Assembly: GCA_006386115.1 (NCBI GenBank)
Contig: VFIW01000014.1
Span: 791,126 to 855,125 of the forward strand
Direction of reading: 5' to 3'
Origin: Globisporangium splendens
Taxonomy: Eukaryota > Oomycota > Peronosporomycetes > Pythiales > Pythiaceae
DNA length: 64,000 nucleotides
Numbering within the stretch: the stretch's first letter is position 1; the number at the start of each line of letters is the position of its first letter. The notes beneath the pieces are model-generated. The model was given only the letters and a program-made list of their open reading frames with translations. It had not been told where the DNA came from and ran no database searches. Positions 11,995 through 23,400 of this stretch are shown here, one piece after another. A program made the translations under genes and the position numbers.

Positions 11995-13888
11995 TCAATT
12001 GTCTTCGACGTTATTCGTATTCGTAGTCTTACAAGAGCGCGCACGTCGTCGATTTGAGCTCTGACTTGCTCGCTGGAGCCACAGCATGCACAGCACATTG
12101 CGAAAGCGTGGGGTCTCGAGCAGCTCATGGTATTGCTCGAACGAGGTCGCAGTGGGGAAAATCCTCTTGAAATGGCCTTTCCGAAGCTCTTCTTCCTCCA
12201 TTTCTTTGACAATCTGCAGCTCGTCGTCGTTGAGCTCCATCGAAGAGGTGGCGCTCTCCTGAGAGTAAGACTTCAAGAGGTCGTCCACGGCTCGTTTCTT
12301 CTTTGGGTCCTTGTGCAACGAGGTACTGGTTGGATTTCCCGTGCTTGCTCTTCGACGAGTAGCGTGTACCCCATGAAGACGCTCTTGTTTCGCCTTGTCG
12401 TGTTGCTGGATCGCGGGTTGCGCGTCTTGGAATGGGACGCCGACCAATTGGAACATGTCGCTTACGAGGATCGTCTTGATGCGCTTGTCCATCGGCGACG
12501 AGCTACTCAGCGACGGAAACACGTTCACTTCGAGCAGCCAGGGCTTCATCTCGTCTCCTTCGAGTAAAATGTCAAATCCGTAGAGCTCAAAGCCATTCTG
12601 AGCGCCACTGCTGGCACTTGTCGCCGTCATGAGAACCTTGGATTCGACCGCGAGAAGCGTCTTGATGATCAAGTCTTCGAGTGCTGCCTGAAACTCGATA
12701 AACTCCTTGTGCTTGCCCAGGTCGTGCATATACTTGTACAGCTCTTGAGGCTCCGCTTGCTGCTCGCGAATGCATGTTCGTCGTCGCCCCCCCGTGTCTT
12801 GGTTCTCCTGGAATGCGGCCGTGTTTTTCTTGTTGACGCTGTAATTCGTCAAGTAGCCGAACGGGTTTTGCAACGCGCTCTTGCTCGTCGAGTATTTTTC
12901 GGTACAGAACCGCACGAGACCGTTGTCGAAGAGATAGATGCGAAGCGGCTCGTACGACGTCACCGGCACGTAGATGCGCAAGTCAAACTTGAGTTCATTG
13001 ATCAGGAACGGATTCGCAATGTACTTCTGCAGTCCCACACAAACGTGTAAGCAAGTGTGTTGTTAGTTGTGTCGTTGGATACACAATTCACAGACGATCT
13101 ATACCTGAGCGACGCAGGCTTTCTTCTTGGATAGCTTTGGGGTTCCATTTGAAGACGCCGTCACGAGTTTGATGCCACGACCACAGGAGAGATTCGGTGG
13201 TTTGAGAATCCAAAGTACGTGCGGGTTGGCGTAGAATTGCGTGAGGAATTGCTGCTTGTCGTACTCGTTTGCTGTCAGGAACGTCTCGGGGATGATGCCG
13301 CTGTAGGCTTGTAGGTGTCGCTTTCGCATGCGCAGCAGGTTGCTACACAGACGATCTTTGCGTCCGAGTTCGAAGCTGCCGGGAAAATGGTTTACCTTCT
13401 GGAACGGGAGCAGCGACGAGAACTCGGCGCTTTTCAAGTGGTGACCCCAGAAGATATTCCAACTGGAAGACGAAGTGGCGGTGATTGACGCCGATGCTTT
13501 GCGAATGTTGGTTGCTTTGAACACATGGGCGATCGCATTGTATATGAATCGCTTCGTGACGGTAAATGTGACTCGGAACCCACAGCTCGGGGCGTCGATC
13601 GTACGCACTGGAATCAATGTACAACTGTATGAGGGAGAGTTATGGAAGCTTGTAGCAGGAGAGACGAGAGAATGAACGGGCGAACGCACCTTCATACCCA
13701 ACTGGGCAAGCTCGTTCGAGTTGGATGGACGGCGGGTATGGGAAGAACAAGATCGGCTGGAGGGAGGCGTCGATCGTGGACACCAGCACGTAGAACATAT
13801 TTCGCACCGCATCAGACTTCTCAGGGATGTCAGTATTGGTGGTACCGCTGCTCGTATCTGTTGTCGCGGCATGTAGCCCATCGGCCAT
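11995..13888 (-). CDS. tubulin-tyrosine-ligase-like enzyme (TTLL)
   Basis: Exons 13888-13690, 13607-13105 and 13026-11995, introns of 82 and 78 bp, frame kept; 577 residues. TTLLs are ATP-grasp ligases that add tyrosine, glutamate or glycine to tubulin tails in axonemes and spindles. Seen here: FWGHHLKSAEF, NHFPGSFELGRKD (W-G and NHFPG blocks typical of TTLL), KPPNLSCGRGIKL (ATP-binding), PFLINELKFDLRIYVPV, and LYGFDILLEGDEMKPWLLEVN. The final block reads LEVNVFPSL, where most members have an N-x-x-PSL form. It is probably a polyglutamylase-type TTLL by similarity to TTLL4/5/6, but the subtype is inference. In-frame ATGs also exist at 13948 and 14014. Confidence 0.88.
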
Positions 13889-14478
13889 TCTGCTGTGCGA
13901 TATCAGTAGTTCTATTCCATCCTTTATCCTGCTAACATTGGGGAGCATTTCTGTACAACGCGCTGAATTACAAACGGATGCTAAAGACAAGACAAATCGG
14001 GATCGGAGTCGCATTGCATAAGATTGGAAACTATTGAGAGCAGCAGTAGTGCCAGATGCCGGCTTTCGTGTTCGTTTGTCAGAAACAATTCTTAGGTTCT
14101 GAGAAATGGATCAGATCAGATCAATCTGCCATCTAAGATGGCTCATCTTGTTGTCCAAAAACAAACCAACCAATCAAATCGCTGAAAAAGTGATTTTGCA
14201 CCTATCCCTTGTAGCGTTTTTGCTTGACAAGGTTGAGGAATGATGGTCATGGAGCCACGAAGAGCTGCACAGAACAATCCACAGTCACTTTGGAAGGCAT
14301 AGGGTGATCTCAGCCTTCTGTTGTTAAACAAAGCGCGAGACACAGCAGAGCGCACACAAGGTCGAGGCTCCTTTCGTCAGAAACAGCGATAACGCCAATC
14401 GATATTTAGAGATTGATTGTTTCGAACGGTCTTGTCTCTTGGACGAGGTGAAAGTAGCCAGCGGCTTCCAGCTGGAAG
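13889..14478. other. divergent promoter region
   Basis: About 590 bp between TTLL and the next plus-strand gene (464 bp if TTLL starts at 14014). A CCAAT-containing stretch (ACCAACCAATCAAATCG, about 14164-14180) is present. No gene supported. Confidence 0.45.
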
Positions 14479-17400
14479 ATGGACATATCTGCGGGACGTC
14501 CATCGCCAAGTCGCTCGCGAAGTAGTAGCCATCAACATGGAGGCGGGTTCAGTCGTAGTGGCCGTTCGCTGGTGGCTCTCAAAGCGCATTTTCGCAGGCT
14601 GCGAGTGTTTGCAGATGTCGTCAAGGTGCTGCTGGTCAGCTTGAAAGAGATTTCCACTGCGAAAGAAGGCACTCCAGAGAACCAAGTGCAGTATGATCGA
14701 GTCGCGCAGCAGCGGTTAGTTTTGTGCAACCGTTCCGTCGCAGCAAGACGTGCGCCTGAGCATCTCACTCACGCAGATTTGACGTTTTCAACAGATGTAC
14801 CAGTGTTGCACGAATATCTTCGGACGACACCGCGCTCAAGACAGTGCAGTCCCAAGTCAAGAGTCTCGTCGAACAAGGGTACACCAGTTTCACTGCCGCA
14901 TGCACTCTTCTGCGATCGCCAACTGCTCTTGAGTTCTTCTCTGTAGGCATGTCGTCGCGGAATTGGATGCTGAAATGCGCGACACGATCACGTATCGTAA
15001 TCAAGGCGACCTGGAGTATTACACAAACGTTCGTTCCTGTGGGATAACTCGGTGTGGCCATGGTCGAATCGTAACTTTAGCCGCTCTTGTATGTCTAGGG
15101 AAATCTGAGAAAGCGCGCTGCAATGGAAACCCACCCACGCATGGTTGCGCTGACACGGCGGCTGTGGCTCACCGTCGTGCAAGGCGAGGACGCAACAATG
15201 AGCTTCTCTGAATATGAAGACTTGATGCTACACCTGCATCGTTTGATTCTCCCTCAGTTTGACCTCACTAGTTCAAGAAATCTGATTCAAGCCGACTGGA
15301 CTCGCGATGCGAACGGCGCGGACCACTTGGACTACCGCTTCCTCCACCTCTCCATGTTTGAGCTCGTTGGTGAGAGGATTTTATCAGATCGTGACACTTT
15401 GACTATTCGATGCTGGCTTCCATGCTTGTGCTTTGTAATTGCAGATCTGTGGACTGACACTGTCGAGTCAGAAGACGTACGTGGCAATGCTGGCTCGCGC
15501 GAAAGCCCAGGTCGACTTCTTTTTTTCGAATCTAATCCGCTACATCTTTGTATGCCTGTGCCAGTACATTTCGTTGTTGTATTGCATCATGTCGACATCC
15601 TCGATAAATCCAAGGCGATCTCGATGGAAGCCATCGTGCAGGACCTGGACACTGAAGTGAATAGCGCTGTCGTGCAGATGTACCGCGATCGCATTCTCCA
15701 AGACGACGAGCATGAGGAAGACCTCAAACTTGCAAATGATCAGTCGAAGCCACCAGATGAACCAGGTCAACAAAGAGAGATACCTCTGGAGTCCAGCGGC
15801 ACTGCTGAAACTCCAGATCCCGTATCGGCAACTTTATCCATGGATGACAGCGGTGGCACAATCTCCAGCGGAGACCAACAACTCGACCAAGACGGAGCCG
15901 TTGACACTGACCTGCGCGCGAGTAGCCCAACGGCTACGCAGCGAGACCCAAATCGACCGCGAACGTCAGGTATTCCTTTGATTTTCTTTATGTAATGATA
16001 GAGCGCTGATCGATCAAAAAATCGATTGCTTGCTTGCATGGGCTCAGGTGCGAGGTCGGCATCACGGATAATTAGTACACCCTCGAGCGATTCGATTCAG
16101 AAAAGCAGACAGCTTTCTTCGGCAAGCACACGTCCAAGACAACCGAGTACCTCGGTCTTAGATCCCTCGAGCGCGCAAGGCAATGCTGTCGTTGCTGGTA
16201 CGCACAACGGGAAATTCGCGTGTCTGCAATGCATTTACAGCCTGGAAATCTAACGCCCCTCTGTCGCCTTGATGCGATTGCCTCGTAGATTCGCTCACTG
16301 GTCGCGACAGCAATGGCAACATGGGAATATCGCTGAGCCATCTGAACGTCCAGGGCAAAGGGAAAGGTGGCAGTCACATGGAGAGTTTGGCATCCTTGGC
16401 CAAAGGAGTGGTTGCAAATCCATTCACCAATAACAAGACCAGTGGTGTCGTGCTGAGTATCGGCACTATCGATGGCAGCAACTTCATCAGCAACATGGTG
16501 GTCAAGCCCAGTATTGCCTCCAAACCCTCTGGGCTATCTCACTCTTCGATGGCTGGCCGAGGTGTCAACTGGCGCGATTTCTACGATGCTAGTCACAACA
16601 ACACTAGGAAAGGCTCTAGTCTACAAGAGATCTTGAGAGGGAGCAAAGTCGACACCAGTCGTTTCGGAGGAGCAGCGCAATCGTCGCGATTAACTCCGCC
16701 TGAGGGTGTTGGACTCTCACTCGAGAGTGTACGATTGAACCAAGAGAACTCGCCGCGATCTGAGCCCCAGAGGCAGTCGCAGTCGCTCAAGGTCAATGAG
16801 CAACACGATGCTGGGCATACAGGTAGGCCAACAGCTCACTGTTTATGTGGGCATGTTGTACTAACTGGTGCATGCTCGATTGGCTCCAGTGAAGGAAGCA
16901 GTTCTGAGCATGCAACCTCTTTCGATCAGCAGCATGGCCGGCGTGTCGCCGCGGTCTCGCTCTGCATCGTACCAGCGACCGCTTCCGTCGCCTAAAAGAG
17001 GTTCAACACAAGGTAGTGACGGTGGAAGCCAGTACTGTTTCGCGGATGTGGAGCTAAGTGGCGCAGGAGCAGGCTTGCAAAACGCAATGCGCTCCAGCGC
17101 CAACTCCGGTAGTACACTGCGCCAACACCTGGAGCCTCAACAAAATCACAGCGCCACCAAACCGCTTTCGCCTCGACAGAGTCGCATGCTGCAACAAGGG
17201 CGTGGGTCAGCAGCCACACCTCAGCTGCTGGACGGACTCCTTGGTCTCTCCATCACGGCTCCCGCTGTGACCTCCCAGTCAACATCACCGGCAGCGAGAT
17301 CTCCTAGACATCAAAGCATCGAGGTATCACCACTTGCACTCACAGGCGAAGCATCCTTAGCCGAAGATAGCAGCACAATGGCGCTTACGAACCTGGAGCT

Positions 17401-17674
17401 GAACTGTCTTAGTAGCAACCAGCGATCGGGTGCAGTTGCGTCACTACAGGCGACAGCATTGCCAGCACGACATCAGCAGCCTTCGATACGGAAACTGAAC
17501 CAGCATTCGGGAGTGGAGCCAGGAAGTCGATGCTCGTCACCAGCACACAACGGCGGAGTCAGCAGCAGCAGCTCTCTGGTGCTGGACTCACTCAGCTTTC
17601 CGTACAGAGTGCTCCGATTTCGTCACGAAAGTAGGGTGCAAAGGCAAATTGGTAGATCAGGAATGCAGCCATGA
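14479..17674 (+). CDS. large uncharacterised protein, multi-exon
   Basis: Modelled exons: 14479-14714, 14777-14878, 14947-15028, 15099-15365, 15445-15549, 15615-15969, 16048-16197, 16289-16822, 16890-17674; about 871 residues. The N-terminal 300 residues are helical. Exons 4-5 (MSFSEYEDLMLHLHRLIL, then MFEL followed by LWTDT in one frame) resemble EF-hand-like proteins common in flagellated protists. The C-terminal 500 residues are Ser/Gln/Pro-rich and disordered. The exon 4/5 junction is ambiguous: the donor at 15366 keeps frame, but the better donor at 15370 reveals VDLWTDTVESED in a frame that then needs either a one-base correction near 15476 or a longer intron 15477-15614. Function unknown. 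Confidence 0.55.
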
Positions 17675-17861
17675 TGAAGTGGTACTGAAGTACGTTATAT
17701 CGACACGAAGAGCTTCGCTAAGGCTACTCGAGATAGCATAAATAAGTGTTTATGACATCGCTTCCTCATTGGCTACATATGCATTGTGTCCGCTGTCTTA
17801 GTGGTTGAAAATGTGACATGGGACTTCCCATAATGGGAGAGAACCTCTTTGACTTTTGCTC

Positions 17862-17875
17862 GGCATTCTCAATCT
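17862..17875 (+). promoter_or_regulatory. oomycete initiator/FPR-like element
   Basis: GCATTCTCAATCTTG starts about 27 bp before the ATG at 17889 and fits the oomycete initiator plus flanking promoter consensus (TCATTYYNCAWTTTNYY) with few mismatches. It supports 17889 as the start of the SH2 gene. Confidence 0.5.
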
Positions 17876-17888
17876 TGACGCACACAAC

Positions 17889-20334
17889 ATGGTGACGGCG
17901 GCGTTCATGGAGGACTCGGGCTGGTGGGACCGCCACTTCGGCGCATTCGGCGCGCGCATCCCCTTCAAGACGCTCTTCTTCCCGGCGCTTCTGCAGTTCT
18001 GCGGCGGCATCGACGCGCTCACGCTGCGCGCGACGGCGGAGCAGCTGTCGACGGACGAGCTCGCGACGCTCGTCAAGTTCTGCCTCGCAGAGAGCGCGTG
18101 GACGCGCGGCTTCGTCACGAAACAGGACGTACGTGTGCGTGCATGTGCAGTGCTTGTATGTGCGCATGTGTTGTTGCTCATTCGCTTCATGCGTGCATGC
18201 GTTTGTCCTCCTTTTGGTGTCGTGGACGCGTAGTTTGTCGATTTTGTTGCGCGATTTGGTCCGCTTGAGGATAGTATCTCCAAGGTATTCTCTTATACGC
18301 GTATGTGAAAGTGCGATTCGTTCTCATGGCACTGACTGCAGTGGGCTTATTCACTGATTAACGCAGGTTGTGAGCTGTTTCTGCGTGAACCGGGAGCTCG
18401 TGCCGTGGTTCCATGGCGTCGAGAGTCGCGCCGAGTCGGAGCGCATGCTCGCGTCCTACGGCGACGGCGCGTTCCTCATTCGCTTTTCCGAGACGCACCC
18501 GACGAAATTCACGCTCTCGTACATGAAAGTCCACACGCTGCCGCCGCACGAAGGCCGGCGCGAGATGAAAAACTGTCTGATCGAGAACCTCGGAGCGCGA
18601 GGCTACGCGCTCTCGGCCTCGCCCAGAGCCACACCGTACGCGTCCATTCTGGCGTTCGTGCAGCAGAGCGCCAAGCGACTCAAGCACGGTGTCGCGTCGC
18701 CGTTGGCCAAGCAGTGCAACAGCGAACTCGCCGACATTCGAGCGCTTCAGGACCAGCAGAGCAACTCGTACACGGCGTTCAGTGCCGAGACGTTTGATGT
18801 CGCCACCGATATGCCATCGCCGTCGCGCGCCAAAGCCATGCTCTTTGCACAGTCACCACCAAGGAGAAGCCAGCAGCAGCACGAGGAGGAGTTTTTCCAT
18901 TCTGGCTCCTCAACAGTCAGCATGAACAGTAGTGACTGCTACTCGGAGAGCTACTCGGGATTTTCGCTCAACACCGTCACCCGACCACCACCACTTCTCC
19001 CAGTCAAGACGAACGCAATGGCTCCACCCATGTCATCGTCTGTCAGCAGTAGCAGCGCGAGCACTGTCACGCTTCCTTCTTTCCCGGACGCTGACTATGG
19101 AGACGCGACGTTTTTCAACAATGGCCACGACACAAAGGAAAACAGTCAGCAAAGTCACAATCTGCCAGACTGCTGTGGCGCCACCCAGCAGCAGGAGATG
19201 GGAGATTACGGCAGTCTCCAGTCCTTCATGATCACAAACCAGCAGCCACTGTCTCCGTCGTGTTGCCGTCCAGAGACGAAGGCTCCTCCATTTAAGTTGT
19301 CGCCAAGTCGCCGCCAAAACGGAGTCACTTTACAGCAGCAAGAAAAGCCGCAAGTGGATGCGTATGGAACGTTTGAGTCGTTTGCATCGACCTTTTCGGC
19401 CGAATCGAAGCAACTGGCGCAGCGGCAGGGCTTGGCGATCTCGTTGTCCAAGGTCCACCCGCCGTCACCATCTCGTGGTAGTGGCATCAGCATCATCGGT
19501 GAAGAAAATACCTACGGCTCTTTTGCGAGTCTGTCTGTGGTGACAAAGCCCAGCAAGAGTCCGTCCGCTACCATCAACAACAGTCCACTGGACACCACAG
19601 ATAGCGAATATGGGAGTTTTGCGTCGCTGAACGTGTCTACGGACGAAACATTTGCCTTGCTCGGACCGCCGCCGCCACCTCCGACTTCGCAATTCCAGCC
19701 ACCACAGGTGACGACGATACAGAATAGCAGCAGCGGTGATCAGGATGACGACGACAATGTCTACGGGAGCTTCGAGACGCTCATGACCAGCAACGATCGG
19801 TCTTCGTCTTCGCCCAGTGTGACAGCAACAGTAGGTACAATGAAGACCGCGCCTTTGAGCGAGACGATCCCGGCGCCACAGACTCATACACACAGCGCAG
19901 CATGTTCGGCGCTGGACGAACTCAACGCCGGTATGGCGCATTACCAGAACAAGCGTCTGGATGAAGCGCTCGCGTGTTTTATCCATGCACAGGAGGTCGC
20001 CAAGGGCAGTGACGACAAAGTCGTCGAAGCGCGCGCGCTGGGGAACCTCGGCACCGTGTATCTGGACCAGCAGAACCCGCAGCAAGCCGTCGTGTGCTAC
20101 CAGCAATGCCTCGACATCACACGCAGCATCCAGGACACGAAGCGGGAGCGCACGATCCTGAACAACCTGGTGCTCGCGCTCATGGCGAGCAACGAGTTGG
20201 GCCGCGCGCTCGTGTGCTGCGAAGTGCAGCTCGAGATGACGACGAACGCAATCAACCGTCGCAAGATCCTGTCACGCATGAGTCTACTGCGCGAGCGAAT
20301 TGCGCGCCAAGGGCAAGTCGCAGCGAATCATTAA
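17889..20334 (+). CDS. SH2-TPR protein with YGSFxSL repeats
   Basis: Exons 17889-18128 and 18367-20334 with a 238-bp phase-0 intron (GTACGT...ACGCAG); 735 residues. Residues 1-85 form a helical domain. An SH2 domain spans about 90-175: PWFHGVESRAESERML, then GAFLIRFSE with the phosphotyrosine-binding Arg of FLVRxS. Residues 180-590 are disordered and contain five copies of a tyrosine motif at about residues 360, 412, 462, 494 and 544 (DYGSLQSF, AYGTFESF, TYGSFASL, EYGSFASL, VYGSFETL). From about 596 to the end are TPR-like helices (ALGNLGTVYLDQQNPQQAVV). SH2 domains read phosphotyrosine; TPRs bind protein partners. Self-binding through the repeats is inference. Converges on the hAT-like gene with 96 bp between stops. 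Confidence 0.85.
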
Positions 20335-20430
20335 GTGGAGCAAGAGCTTATCGTTGTGTCATATACAGTGTCGTAAAACAAAAACCTGGCGTTGCATTTG
20401 CGCAAAGTGACCTGAGTGTCTAGTATTCTC

Positions 20431-23400
20431 CTACATTTCCATGGACAGCACGGCGGTGTCGTCGTCCTCCGTATCCTCATTTTCGTTCCCAGTCGAACGT
20501 GGCGGATCGCCCGAAGATGCCCTCGTTGTTGCCGTTGCTGCTGCTGTTCCCGTCGTAGAAAGCGGCGCGAGTGTGCCTCGAAACACGTCGTCAAGGGGGA
20601 TCTTTCCGCCCTGCAGCAGCGGTAAAAGCTGCAGCGACAGTTCAGCTTCGTTGGTGCCAGTCGTAGTATGGTGGTGATGGAGCAGCTGCTGCGTGATCGC
20701 GTCAAACTCGTCCATTTGGAGCTCGTAGTCCAGGAAACTGCGCCACTCGGTCGCAAACTCGTCCCACACGTCGTCGTTCCAAAAGACCTCGTCCGGGTGG
20801 CAGCCGCCCATGATCGCATTCAGTGCAGTGAGAGGATCGTCGCTTTCAGCAGTGCCAAGCCGCCCTGCACTCTCTCCATCTTCTAATCGTGGACGATGGT
20901 GCTCAAACAGCTCCACGCTCGGTGCAAAGCCGACGTGCAGCAGCAGTTCGACGCTCTCGGGTCGCTTGGTCGTCAGCGTCGTCGTCGCCGTGGGCACAAA
21001 CCCGATGCCGCGCACGATCCGCGGCACGTCTGCCGAGAGCAGCGCGATCGCGTACATGCGACAGCAGAGCGCGCAGATCTCGGGGTGCGAATCGGACACG
21101 AACGAGTAGAACGACGACACATCGACGTAATCGCTCGTCGTGTCGGCGTCAAACGGGAACTGGTTGGTCTTGTACGCGCGAAAGATCTCGTGGACCTTGT
21201 CGATAGACAGCGTGTTTGGTCCATCCCCACTGCCGTTGTTGCTACCTTGGCCGTCGCCCGAAGGTGGACGCTTTTGCTGCTGTGGCTGCTGAAACCAGTT
21301 GCTGAAGTACGTTTGGAAATACGACGCGATTGTGTCCCACTGGAACGCGTTCGTGGCGCTCTCAGTATTCAAAAATGACGTGTCCAAGTGGAAGTTGAAC
21401 ACGTACGCGAGCACCATGACGGGCATCTCGTACCGGTGCCATGCGGCATTGAGTCGCGCTTGCATCATCTGCGCCAGCGCTTCGTGCTGCGTGCCCACGA
21501 GTCCGGCGTACTGCTGGTTCATGCGCGCGAGTTGGTACATCAGGTGCGCGAGCGTGAGGCCATGTGCTGGTGCAAACTCGGTCTCGTGGTGGTCCTTCGT
21601 CGTCTGCTGAGAGGTGTCGTTGTCTCGATTGCTGCATTTGGCTTTGTGCTGAAACGCAAGCATGTACGTCTCCTTGAGCGGCAGCAGCAGCGTGTGCAGT
21701 TCCTGCAGCATCTTCCAGAGCTTGCCTTCGTCGGCAAACACGAGTTTGTTTAGTCGATGCGGAATGCGCACACCCACCGCTCCGGGCAGCTCCCCCTCAG
21801 GGCTGTTGCTGCTAGCAGCAGTAGAGTGGGAGCTGCAGATCGCCGTCACGACGTCGCAATACTTCAACATCGCCGTGATGCACTCGAGAAACGAGAACCA
21901 GTTCTCGCGGTTCGGCAGTGGGATGCGCGCACAGTCGTCGCCACTAACTACCTTCAGGACGCTCGCGAGCGATGCATTCGAGAAATACGACGCGATCTCG
22001 ATCATCTGGCCAACAGCGCCGTGGAACCGCGCGTGGGTCAGCAGACTGCCCGCGAGAAGACTCAGCTGCCGCGCAAAGCACGGCACGACGAGCAGCGATT
22101 GGCGCTTCTCCATGCCGTAGCACACGCACCGCGCGGCGTTAAGTGCAACAGTCGAGTCGGCGACAATGCCCATGACGCATATGCGCAGCGAGTCGAGTTT
22201 CACGAGCACTTTTTCAATCTCGATCGCCAATTGCGTCGCGCTGTACGTGTACGGGGCGTCCTGTGTCTGCGTTTGCGACTGCGTTGTCCCCATGTCGAGC
22301 ACACACACACACGCGGACTCGCCGTTGGAGTTCACGAGCGTGAACGCGACGAGCTGCTGCAGATCGAGCGTGGACCAGCAGTTGATACTGAGCGTGAGTC
22401 CGCCCTTGATCGTCGAATTATGCATGCCTTGTTTGACGCGGTCCAGCTGGATTTGCGCAAGGCGGCTCGCGGCATCGGCGAGAAAGTGCGGGTCCTTAAT
22501 ACTCGTGAGCATCTCCGGGATGGTGTGGTCACGAATATTGGGAACCATGTACTGCAGAAGCTCTTGGAAGTCGGCATTCTCAAACGCGTGGAATGGGAGA
22601 CCTGCGGCGACAGTAGCTTGCAGCATCTCGGTCTTCCATTCCATAGCAGCGACTCTATTGAAGTTGCTGTTTCTGCTGGACGAAGCGGCTGCTGAAGCGC
22701 GGAGTCGCTTGGTTGCGTGCGTCGTGTCTCCGTGGACCGCATTCGACTGCTGTTCTGGCTGGAGTCTCGCGTTGAGAGAAACGTGATGACGGCCGGCACT
22801 TTCGCTGGCGTGACTCGACTCGAATGCTGTGCGCAGAGAATGCTTGCCCAAGTGATGTGCATGACTTGAGTGGCTTCCACTCGTACCACCAGTACTACTT
22901 CGAGGCAGCGCTGAAGAATGTGAACTAGTACCGTTCATGCTGGCGTGCGGCATCGTCGTATTACTGGAATCTCGGTCTGTGTTGCTGGTCTGTGGCGGCT
23001 GAATGCTGATGTTGTCAGTGTGCTGGTGTTGCAAGCGCGCATCTGCTGCCTCTGCGCCGGCGTTGGGCTCAACCATGAGCTGCTGCTCTTTGCCATGATG
23101 GTCTGGTTGATAGTGCTGCAAATGGTGCGACTGAGGGTCAAAATGCTCGCTTTGTGTCATATCTGTTGCCTCGCTCATCTGGCCATGCCCCCGATGCTGC
23201 TGCTGCATCTGGTGATGATGATGAACCTCGCCAGATGCGTGCTCGCCTCCATTCGCGACGCTGCCGTCCAGCTCTTGCTGCAAATCCCCCTCACCCGAGT
23301 CCGATTTCTTCTTCAGGTACCGATCGAACCGCACGGCGTCTCGACGGCCACACACGTCTTTGATGCTCTCAACGACCTTGCGGGGACAATTCGTGCACTT

